DNA of 14,224 nucleotides from Bacillota bacterium (GTDB lineage: Bacteria; Bacillota_I; Bacilli_A; RFN20; CAG-826), in contig VHBF01000007.1 in assembly GCA_016872075.1 (NCBI GenBank), forward strand, positions 1-14,224, written 5' to 3'. This document shows, in pieces, positions 6,796 through 13,468 of this stretch. Position numbers and translations under genes: made by a program. The notes under the pieces are model-generated. The model worked only from the letters and a program-made list of their open reading frames with translations, was not told the origin of the DNA and did not search any database. Each line of letters starts with the position of its first letter. Within the stretch, counting starts at the first letter, position 1.

Positions 6796-7044
6796 ATGAA
6801 ATGTAATACTGAATTATTGCATCGTATGAAACGACTTCATGGCCAAATGAACGGTATTTTAAACATGATGGAAAAACAGGATTCTTGCCAAGATTTAGTG
6901 ACGCAACTTAAAGCCATTCGCGTTAATTTAGACAAAACCATTTCTCTTGTGACAACGGAAAATCTTCAACAGATTATGTTAGATAATCCGGAAAATAAAA
7001 AAGCCATTCGCGATGCAATGGATTTAATCGTTAAGAGTCGATAA
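6796..7044 (+). CDS. CsoR/RcnR/CstR-superfamily (DUF156) repressor lacking the usual second ligand set
   Basis: An 82-residue all-helical regulator. Family features seen: R-M-K-R-L-H-G-Q-M-N-G-I (10-21) of helix 1 and the first conserved cysteine in D-S-C-Q-D-L (Cys31), followed by Q-L-K-A-I-R (37-42). Copper-type CsoR needs a C-H-C set and persulfide-type CstR needs Cys31 with Cys60. Here the His position is Asn56 and residue 60 is Ile, so neither set is complete. An extra Cys3 is present near the N-terminus. The ATG at 6796 is chosen because the predicted start of transcription is at 6795/6796, and an upstream GTG at 6778 lies within the promoter. There is no Shine-Dalgarno, as expected for a leaderless mRNA. 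The next gene starts 2 bases after the stop. Its effector is unknown. The redox/thiol neighbours favour a thiol, sulfane-sulfur or aldehyde signal over copper. Confidence 0.85.
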   Translation: MKCNTELLHRMKRLHGQMNGILNMMEKQDSCQDLVTQLKAIRVNLDKTISLVTTENLQQIMLDNPENKKAIRDAMDLIVKSR

Positions 7045-7046
7045 CC

Positions 7047-8015
7047 ATGTTTGATATTCAAATTCAACAACGCCCGATTCCTTCGATATTTGAGACAACA
7101 GATTTGTGGGATTTATTGGTGATTGGTGGTGGTCCTGCTGGTTTGAACGCTGCCCTTTATGCCCAACGGAAGGGTTTAAAGGTTGGTGTCATTGCAAAAG
7201 AAATTGGCGGACAACTCCACAATACCTCTACCGTTGATAACTATTTAGGCATTCCGATGATTGAAGGCAAAGACTTATCTAGTGCTTTTCTCAAACATTT
7301 AGAAGGATTAAATGTGCCTTTATATTTAGATTATTGGGTTGCAAGTATCCAAAAAAGTAACGGGTTGTTTTTTGTCACCATGGATCATGGCGCTGTTTTA
7401 AAGAGTAAAACCATTCTTTTCGCCACCGGCGGTCAACCCAAAAAACTTAATATTCCTGGAGAAGCAACCTTTGCAAATAAAGGCGTTTCTTATTGCACGA
7501 CCTGTGACGCACCATTCTTTAAAGGAAAGAATGTGATTGTTGCTGGGGGAGGCAATAGTGCCGCAGAAGCGGTCATTGATCTAGCTGCCTGGGCCAAGCA
7601 TATTACCGTCATTCATCGCAGTCAATGGCGAGCAGATCAAATCATATTGGAAAAATTTAAATCGATTTCTAACTTGACCATCTACCTAGAAACGCAATTG
7701 CTTTCCATCGAGGGTAAAGAAACGATGCAAGGGGTTTGGGTCTTAGATAAAACCACACAATCTAAACGATATCTAAAAGCAGATGGTTTGTTCATTCAAA
7801 TAGGTTTAATCGCTAATTCATCACTAATCCAGTCTTTATCCAAAACCAATGAAAAAGGTGAGGTATGGGTTGATGAATCATTTATGACTTCCATGCCGGG
7901 TTTATTTGCCGCGGGTGATGTGACTCAGCACCCATTCAAACAAATTGTCATTGCGGTAGGCGACGGCGCGAAAGCCGCACTAGCAATTCAACAATATTTA
8001 ATCCATCATTCCTAA
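7047..8015 (+). CDS. Thioredoxin reductase-like flavoprotein, close to the C-terminal part of AhpF
   Basis: A 322-residue FAD/NAD(P)H disulfide reductase. Seen: FAD-binding V-I-G-G-G-P-A-G (25-32), redox pair C-T-T-C (Cys150, Cys153) followed by D-A-P-F, second nucleotide-binding motif A-G-G-G-N-S-A-A-E (166-174), and the FAD-binding A-A-G-D (288-291) with K-Q-I-V-I-A-V-G-D-G-A-K-A (298-310). The G-G-G-N-S-A-A-E-A form, the I-H-R...R-A-D pattern, Q-I-G-L-I-A-N (251-257) and K-Q-I-V-I-A are nearer to the AhpF C-terminal part than to ordinary TrxB. About 20 extra residues precede the FAD motif. The following gene is like the AhpF N-terminal part, so this enzyme probably reduces that protein using NADH or NADPH. 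No clear Shine-Dalgarno is present. Translation is probably coupled to the repressor gene 2 bases upstream. Confidence 0.9.
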   Translation: MFDIQIQQRPIPSIFETTDLWDLLVIGGGPAGLNAALYAQRKGLKVGVIAKEIGGQLHNTSTVDNYLGIPMIEGKDLSSAFLKHLEGLNVPLYLDYWVASIQKSNGLFFVTMDHGAVLKSKTILFATGGQPKKLNIPGEATFANKGVSYCTTCDAPFFKGKNVIVAGGGNSAAEAVIDLAAWAKHITVIHRSQWRADQIILEKFKSISNLTIYLETQLLSIEGKETMQGVWVLDKTTQSKRYLKADGLFIQIGLIANSSLIQSLSKTNEKGEVWVDESFMTSMPGLFAAGDVTQHPFKQIVIAVGDGAKAALAIQQYLIHHS

Positions 8016-8025
8016 GGAGGTATTT

Positions 8026-8679
8026 ATGGAAAAATTTTTCAATGACGATATTCGCAAACAAATAACGCAAATACTAGAACAAATGGTGAGGCCGATTACC
8101 ATTAAACTTTTTGTTGATGAAAAAGGGTGCCAAACGTGCAATGAAACCAAGCAATTATTAACCGAATTCAAGGAAACAAGCAAAAAAATAAGTCTTGAGA
8201 TTTTAGATAAAAATCAAAACCCAAAAGAAGCAGAAAAGTATGGTATTACTTTGCTTCCTAGTTTTGTGGTGCTCAATGATTTAGGTGAATACAAGGGTGT
8301 GAAGTTTAATGGGATTCCAGCAGGCCATGAAATCAATTCATTTATTAGCGCTTTAATTGAAATGTCAGGCCATCCGTTAAAAATCCCACAAGTGGCCCTT
8401 GATCGCATTGCGAAAATTAACAAACCAGTCAATATTAAAGTATTTGTGACCTTGAGTTGCCCCCATTGCCCTGGGGCGGTTCAAAACGCCCATCGTTTAG
8501 CGATGCTGAATCCAAATATTAAAGCAGAAATGATTGAAGCGAATACTTTCCCAGGCATTTCCCAACAATATAACGTATCCGGCGTTCCAAAAATTATTAT
8601 CAACGAAAAATATGAATTACTTGGTAACCAACCTTTAGAAGCTTTCTTAAATGAAATCGAAAAATCATTAAGAGCCTAG
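8026..8679 (+). CDS. Two-domain glutaredoxin-like protein disulfide oxidoreductase (AhpF N-terminal-like, PDO)
   Basis: A 217-residue protein of two tandem thioredoxin folds. Domain 1 (about 20-118) has C-Q-T-C (Cys35, Cys38) and a likely cis-proline in L-L-P-S (Pro78). Domain 2 (about 130-215) has C-P-H-C (Cys145, Cys148) and G-V-P-K (Pro188). The linking segment F-N-G-I-P-A-G-H-E (95-102 region) and S-G-H-P (114-117) closely recall the N-terminal part of AhpF. In AhpF the first fold has lost its cysteines, whereas here both pairs are kept, as in archaeal/Thermotoga-type PDO. Likely a dithiol carrier reduced by the flavoprotein just upstream. Start ATG 8026 has AAGGAGG at 8014-8020, overlapping the previous stop. 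No AhpC-type peroxiredoxin is in the window, so the final acceptor is unknown. Confidence 0.88.
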   Translation: MEKFFNDDIRKQITQILEQMVRPITIKLFVDEKGCQTCNETKQLLTEFKETSKKISLEILDKNQNPKEAEKYGITLLPSFVVLNDLGEYKGVKFNGIPAGHEINSFISALIEMSGHPLKIPQVALDRIAKINKPVNIKVFVTLSCPHCPGAVQNAHRLAMLNPNIKAEMIEANTFPGISQQYNVSGVPKIIINEKYELLGNQPLEAFLNEIEKSLRA

Positions 8680-8691
8680 TTTAATTGAATA

Positions 8692-8717
8692 AAAAAGCGT
8701 CCAAATGGACGCTTTTT
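8692..8717. terminator. Bidirectional rho-independent terminator
   Basis: A perfect 11-base-pair stem, AAAAAGCGTCC (8692-8702) with GGACGCTTTTT (8707-8717) around loop AAAT. It has A-tract/T-tract ends on both strands, so it can stop the plus-strand redox operon (stop at 8679) and the convergent minus-strand rhodanese (stop at 8728). Confidence 0.92.
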
Positions 8718-8727
8718 AAATTGAGTT

Positions 8728-9036
8728 TTACTTTAACCCTTTGACTTTTGGCCCACGAAATGTGCTCATGCCACCCATGACATTGGTCACTTGATACCCT
8801 TGTTTTCCTAGGTAATCACAGACGGCTTGCGACCGAGAACCTGAGTGACAGACCACATAATAAGGAGTGGATTTGGAGAGTTTAGGAAGGTGTTGCATAA
8901 ATTCAGACACCGGGCATAATAATGCACCTGAAATATGTCCCAAGGTATATTCATCCACTTCTCTAACATCCAAAATATTTAAAACTTTTTGCTTCATTAA
9001 ACTTTCTAGTTCAGGCATCAAAATCGTTTTATACAT
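8728..9036 (-). CDS. Single-domain rhodanese-like sulfurtransferase
   Basis: A 102-residue protein with the rhodanese marks: I-L-D-V-R-E-V-D-E-Y (21-30), G-H-I-S-G-A (33-38), the active-site loop C-H-S-G-S-R-S (Cys63) and C-terminal G-G-M-S-T-F (88-93). It would carry a persulfide on Cys63 and pass sulfane sulfur to an acceptor such as cyanide or a thiol. No export signal is present, so it is cytosolic. Start ATG 9036 is 27 bases after the pullulanase stop and has no good Shine-Dalgarno. It could be transcribed from the pullulanase promoter or from one hidden inside that gene. It lies convergent to the redox operon, with which it shares a terminator and a plausible theme of sulfur chemistry. 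Confidence 0.9.
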   Translation of the reverse strand: MYKTILMPELESLMKQKVLNILDVREVDEYTLGHISGALLCPVSEFMQHLPKLSKSTPYYVVCHSGSRSQAVCDYLGKQGYQVTNVMGGMSTFRGPKVKGLK

Positions 9037-9063
9037 ACAGGCTTTTACTTAGTGAATGTAAGA

Positions 9064-11727
9064 TTAATTGTTCTTGACTAAAACAACAGAAGTATTCGAA
9101 CCGATTGATGTGGATGCAGATGCAGTCAAGGATCCATTAGAAACAAAGATGACAGTGTAACCAGTGGCATTAATGGTTACACCAGCGTTATTACCATTAT
9201 GAATCATCACATATTCATCATACATATCAGTTGAATTGACGTGTGAAGTTAAACGATATGCCGCTGTCGAGTTACCAAAGGTTAATCCACCGAATTCGGA
9301 TAAATCACTTTGTTGTAAACCAATTTCTTGACTGGTAGTCAATCGCATGGATTCAGTGGCCTTTCGCAAAGCAATCATCTCTTGGTATTTGGTAAAGTAA
9401 TCAAAATGCGTCGCTTTATTAGCCCACTTAATGGAGTTCACGGAGTCTGGAGCGTTATAGGAGTTGTGATTATAACTACCATCCGCGTTAATTTTTTGTC
9501 GCATCAGTTCATCACCCGCGTGGAAGAAAGGAATACCTTGCGAGAAAATCATCATCGATGAGGCTTGGGTATTGACTTTAGGAGCGTTAGCTTGACTGAC
9601 CCCTGAGAGAAGTAGTTTATCGAAAAGTGTGTGATTATCGTGTGCAGAAATATAATTTATCACGCGTTTAGGATCAGTGTTGGTGTTAAGTTGTCCTTTA
9701 AACGCTCGTCTTAATGAAGATAAGTTGCTGGAGTTAGGAGAGGCGGTTTGCACCCATCCTTTAGAGGCACCATCAAAAACACCACCTCTAATCGCGTCAC
9801 GCATTAAGTCTGAGAAGGCCCCGATATTCGCCATATTACTAGATGCTAAATTCGATTGGTTCGCCATCGGCACATTCGAATAGGTTCGTGTGCCAGACAT
9901 CGTCCAAGCTTCACCATAAATTAAAGTGTCTGGATCAATTTGAACCACACGATCACGAACGGCTTTCATCGTTGCCGTGTCATGTAATCCCATTAAATCA
10001 AAGCGGAACCCACCTAACTTATATTCTTCGGCCCAGAAGGCAGTTGAATCAACAATAAATTTAGAGAACATAAAGCGTTCTGAGGCGGTATCGTTGCCAA
10101 CACCAGAACCGTTGGATAATGATCCATCTAAGTTATAACGGAAGAAATAACCCGGCACTAATCGTTGGAAATTACTGCCATTCGCATCACCTAAGTGGTT
10201 ATAAACTACGTCTAAAATAATTTTAATACCTTGCGCATCATAGGCTTTAATCATGTCTTTAACTTCACGAATTCTTACTAATCCATCGAGAGGATTCGAG
10301 GAATATTGACCTTCTGGAACGTTGTAATTTAAAGGATTATAACCCCAGTTAAATTCATCGGAAAGTTCATTATTGTGGTGATCATACATCGGTAAGATGT
10401 GAACTGCATTCACACCTAATTCTTTAATGTGGTCAAAACCTGTGCTCACAGTCCGACCAGAACCAGTATACGTGGTTCCTGTTTCGTGCATTGCAGCATA
10501 TTTGCCACGATTAGCAGCAGTTCCATTCCAAGAACTATCCATCGATAAATCTCGAACATGAAGTTCATAAATAATCGCATCGGTGTTTGAGTTATAAGTA
10601 TCTTCATCGTTTACAGCATCCCAACCAGTTGGATTGGTGCGCGCAAAATCAACAATCATCCCGCGACGACCATTCACACCAGCGCCCTTTGCATACGGGT
10701 CAACCACTTCATGAATGCCGCTCGCATTGTTGACAACATACGTATAGTATTTACCGTGTAAATCGCCTGAAATGGTGGTTTCCCAAACACCACGATCACC
10801 GCGAGTCATGTTAGTTTGAGTATATTCATCACTACCTAATTGAGCTGAAATAGAAACCGGTGTGCCATTATTATAAATTCTTAACTTCATATCAGATGAG
10901 GTTGGTGCCCACACCTTAAAAGTTGTTGATTGTTGCGTATAAATCGCACCCAATTCACCAGTGTAATTAAATTGTTCACCAAACGTAGAGGATGAAAATA
11001 GATTATTCACCAGCACAGGAACCGTTCTTGGTTTAGGATCATTTTCAGAGAAATAAACTTTCGCAGTATATTGAGCGGTAAAATCAACTGGACTAATTTC
11101 TGTGGCGATATTGACGTATACATCAACTGCATTATTAATCGTCAATGCATTGACTGTTTTCTTTAAAACTTCATTTTGGTAAATTTCGATTTTGTTTGCC
11201 GCAGCGGTTGTGCTGACTAATATGATGGAGGAGTTTTGGAACATTGCAGAACGAACTCCGTTATACACGGTACCGGTTGTGTCAACAAATACTGAAGGAT
11301 TCATCGATCTTAAAAACACGTGATAATCGCCATTTTCATTTGGTGTCCATTCACTTAAATTGACAAACCGATCAGCGCTTGTATCTTTTGAATTCCAATC
11401 TTCGTTAGGTAAACTTTTACGAACAATAAAGCCGATGACATCAGATCCCGCCCATCTTGATAGTGGTTCTCTTAAATATTTACCATATGTGGTTTCACCA
11501 TCAAATTGATAACCTCCACCTTCGTAACCTAAAGCCCATATCCACATATTCCAATTTTCATATGCAGCATCGGGACGATTATAGTGAAAAATAATCGTAG
11601 GTTCGCTTTCTGCTGGTAAATCTAGTGGATCTAATATGGTGTTTACTGAGGATGAACTGGTAGTGGTTCCTCCACATGCGGCAATCACAAACATTAACGA
11701 AACCATCAACGTGGTCATTTTTTTCAT
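9064..11727 (-). CDS. pulA: Type I pullulanase, membrane-anchored lipoprotein
   Basis: Hydrolyses alpha-1,6 branches of pullulan, starch or glycogen (GH13). The 887 residues begin with a lipoprotein signal, lipobox V-I-A-A-C with Cys18, and a Thr/Ser linker. Residues about 43-150 look like a pullulanase-associated starch-binding domain (CBM41-like) with F-H-Y-N-R-P (47-52) and W-N-M-W-I-W (59-64). About 160-240 form a further beta domain and about 255-350 a CBM48-like domain (F-K-V-W-A-P). The catalytic barrel has D-V-V-Y-N-H (506-511), F-R-F-D-L-M-G with nucleophile Asp577, Y-G-E-A-W with acid Glu606, and S-A-H-D-N with Asp697. The type I signature appears as F-N-W-G-Y-N-P (459-465) in place of Y-N-W-G-Y-D-P. 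A beta-sandwich C-terminus follows from about 800. AAGGAG lies 7-8 bases before ATG 11727. No convincing promoter was found. It is divergent from the maltodextrin-binding operon, its functional partner. Confidence 0.94.
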   Translation of the reverse strand: MKKMTTLMVSLMFVIAACGGTTTSSSSVNTILDPLDLPAESEPTIIFHYNRPDAAYENWNMWIWALGYEGGGYQFDGETTYGKYLREPLSRWAGSDVIGFIVRKSLPNEDWNSKDTSADRFVNLSEWTPNENGDYHVFLRSMNPSVFVDTTGTVYNGVRSAMFQNSSIILVSTTAAANKIEIYQNEVLKKTVNALTINNAVDVYVNIATEISPVDFTAQYTAKVYFSENDPKPRTVPVLVNNLFSSSTFGEQFNYTGELGAIYTQQSTTFKVWAPTSSDMKLRIYNNGTPVSISAQLGSDEYTQTNMTRGDRGVWETTISGDLHGKYYTYVVNNASGIHEVVDPYAKGAGVNGRRGMIVDFARTNPTGWDAVNDEDTYNSNTDAIIYELHVRDLSMDSSWNGTAANRGKYAAMHETGTTYTGSGRTVSTGFDHIKELGVNAVHILPMYDHHNNELSDEFNWGYNPLNYNVPEGQYSSNPLDGLVRIREVKDMIKAYDAQGIKIILDVVYNHLGDANGSNFQRLVPGYFFRYNLDGSLSNGSGVGNDTASERFMFSKFIVDSTAFWAEEYKLGGFRFDLMGLHDTATMKAVRDRVVQIDPDTLIYGEAWTMSGTRTYSNVPMANQSNLASSNMANIGAFSDLMRDAIRGGVFDGASKGWVQTASPNSSNLSSLRRAFKGQLNTNTDPKRVINYISAHDNHTLFDKLLLSGVSQANAPKVNTQASSMMIFSQGIPFFHAGDELMRQKINADGSYNHNSYNAPDSVNSIKWANKATHFDYFTKYQEMIALRKATESMRLTTSQEIGLQQSDLSEFGGLTFGNSTAAYRLTSHVNSTDMYDEYVMIHNGNNAGVTINATGYTVIFVSNGSLTASASTSIGSNTSVVLVKNN

Positions 11728-11826
11728 AAAACTCTCCTTAACAAATTTATCTTATCACGAACACCCTTCAATCTTAAATTGCTTTTTTGGGTGAATTGTT
11801 AAGAATAAAAAATTGTCAATTTATGC

Positions 11827-11855
11827 TTTACAAATAAATGTAAGCGCTTTAATAT
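11827..11855 (+). promoter_or_regulatory. Probable promoter of the starch-binding lipoprotein operon
   Basis: TTTACA (11827-11832) and TAATAT (11850-11855) are 17 bases apart. The -10 is only a 4 of 6 match. TATGAT at 11853-11858 is a better box but gives a 20-base spacer. Either way the cre-like palindrome lies between the boxes. Confidence 0.45.
11839..11852 (+). promoter_or_regulatory. cre-like operator for a LacI-family repressor (CcpA or MalR type)
   Basis: TGTAAGCGCTTTAA matches the cre pattern TGWAANCGNTNWCA at all positions but the C near the end. The core AAGCGCTT is a perfect palindrome. It sits in the promoter of the binding-lipoprotein operon and about 110 bases upstream of the divergent pullulanase start, so it could give glucose repression or maltodextrin induction. 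No regulator gene is in the window. Confidence 0.65.
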
Positions 11856-11887
11856 GATAAATAGGAATAGAAAAGGAGGATTTTTTG

Positions 11888-13429
11888 ATGAACAAAAATC
11901 ATCTATTACCTACATTGTTATTTGTTTTAGCCGCTTGCGGCGGAACGACTTCGTCATCCGCTCCAGCATCCTCAATCGCTTTAGATACAAATGAGTATCG
12001 CTTTATTGGTAGTCAAGCCAATATTGGTAGTTGGCAACCAGGAGACGCTCCAGTCATGTCGAGAGCTGCTGGCACTAACTCATTCTCTTGGACAGGCGAT
12101 CTTTATGAAGATTCAACTTGGAAATTAGTCATTGGTACCGATTGGGCTAATGGTGAAGTTGGACCTCTATCTGCTGGTTTAACCATCATTGATAAAGGTG
12201 TCACTTGGACTAAAGACGCTGAAGGCGCATTAGTCATTCCAGAAGATTCAAACTCTGGTTTTGATCCAGGCTTAGGTGGCGTTGGTAACTTCTCAACAAA
12301 AGTTGATGGTAACTATACGGTCACTTTCGTTTCATTACCAGCATTAACAAGAACCTTTACGATCGTTCGTAATGGTGATCCAGAAGTCTTACCTCCATCA
12401 ATTACTGATTGGGCCTTAGTTGGTACCATCAACGGATGGAATGCTGCGGATCAATCTTTCAAACTCGCTAACTTAGATGATGCTAACGAATCTTACTCCT
12501 TAACCGTTAACTTATATGCAAATGAAGAATTTAAATTTGTGAAGAACGGTGCATGGGGTGGCGATTTAGGTTTCTCTGCTTTAGTGAATCCAAATCCATT
12601 AAACTTACTTGATCAAGGTGGCAACATTAAAGTTGTACGTGATGGTTCTTATACTGTCGCATTCGATGGTGAAACCGCTACAGTTGAACGCGCTGGTTCC
12701 TTAGCTCGTCCAGAAGGTGGTTTACACCTTGTTGGTACAGTCACTAATCCAGGTTGGACTCCAAGCGACACATCATTAGCTTTAGCTGATACTGCTGGTG
12801 ATGCTAAATACTATGGCGTATTTGTGTTAGGACCAAACAAAGAATTTAAATTAAAGAGTGGTACTGCATGGGATGTTGGTTTTGATGCTGGTTTTGATAA
12901 AGTTGCCTCTTTACCAACTGGTGCAATGGAAAATGCTGGTGGTAATATCAAAGTTTTAGTTGGTACTGAACCAGTTCCACACGCCTTCTTAATCGAAGCT
13001 CGTATTGTTGGTGGTTCAGTTAGAATCGTGATCTCTCCAGCATGGAGTAATTATGGTTTCCCATCACTCGCTTATACTTCCGGTTTAGGAACAAGTATTG
13101 GTTATTTAAATACCACTAACCAATTCTGGAACGCAAACGCACAAATGAGAATTTATGGCGGTTTTAATTCTAGCAAGACTGGAATTATCTTTGACTTTAC
13201 GGGTGTTGATGGTCATGAATATATGTTTAAAGTTGAACAACAAGGTGCTGCAAACGCTGTTGAAGCAAGAGTAACTGCTACAGGTGAAAGACAATCCTAC
13301 ACCTTAGACATCTCTGGTAAATCAGAAGCTGACAGAGCGTTATTCAACCTTCTTGTCTTCTTCCACACCGCACCAACCAATCCAGTTGAAGGAACAATCG
13401 TTGTCCATGGTTGGTCTTATCCTTCCTAG
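11888..13429 (+). CDS. SusE/SusF-like multi-module starch-binding lipoprotein
   Basis: A 513-residue lipoprotein, lipobox L-A-A-C with Cys17, followed by a Ser/Thr/Ala linker. Three related beta-rich modules follow: about 37-163 (I-G-S-W, then F-S-T-K-V-D-G-N-Y-T-V), 174-268 (I-N-G-W-N, E-F-K-F-V-K, A-W-G-G, G-G-N-I-K-V, D-G-S-Y-T-V) and 278-383 (N-P-G-W-T, E-F-K-L-K-S, A-W-D-V, G-G-N-I-K-V). This arrangement recalls the SusE/SusF starch-binding modules of Bacteroidetes. Residues about 384-513 form a different, jelly-roll-like domain rich in aromatics that I do not recognise. ATG 11888 is preferred over TTG 11885: AAGGAGG (11873-11879) is 8 bases before it. Heavy use of ggt, gct, tta and cca codons suggests high expression. 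It is 39 bases before a MalE-like gene. It likely holds alpha-glucan at the membrane surface for the pullulanase and transporter. Substrate is inferred from context. Confidence 0.75.
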   Translation: MNKNHLLPTLLFVLAACGGTTSSSAPASSIALDTNEYRFIGSQANIGSWQPGDAPVMSRAAGTNSFSWTGDLYEDSTWKLVIGTDWANGEVGPLSAGLTIIDKGVTWTKDAEGALVIPEDSNSGFDPGLGGVGNFSTKVDGNYTVTFVSLPALTRTFTIVRNGDPEVLPPSITDWALVGTINGWNAADQSFKLANLDDANESYSLTVNLYANEEFKFVKNGAWGGDLGFSALVNPNPLNLLDQGGNIKVVRDGSYTVAFDGETATVERAGSLARPEGGLHLVGTVTNPGWTPSDTSLALADTAGDAKYYGVFVLGPNKEFKLKSGTAWDVGFDAGFDKVASLPTGAMENAGGNIKVLVGTEPVPHAFLIEARIVGGSVRIVISPAWSNYGFPSLAYTSGLGTSIGYLNTTNQFWNANAQMRIYGGFNSSKTGIIFDFTGVDGHEYMFKVEQQGAANAVEARVTATGERQSYTLDISGKSEADRALFNLLVFFHTAPTNPVEGTIVVHGWSYPS

Positions 13430-13468
13430 TTCAATTCGAAATTATTAATAAACTTAGAGGTATATTAA

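Noticed and set aside
6796..7044. Copper sensor CsoR with a copper export operon
   Set aside because: The C-H-C copper ligands are incomplete (Asn56, Ile60) and there is no copA or copZ nearby.
11791..11819. TTGACA on the minus strand (11819-11814) as the pullulanase -35 box
   Set aside because: No acceptable -10 box lies 16-18 bases downstream. It is part of a short AT-rich palindrome (11810-11822) whose role is unclear.
11885..11887. TTG as start of the starch-binding lipoprotein
   Set aside because: The in-frame ATG next to it has better spacing (8 bases) from AAGGAGG and gives the same signal peptide.
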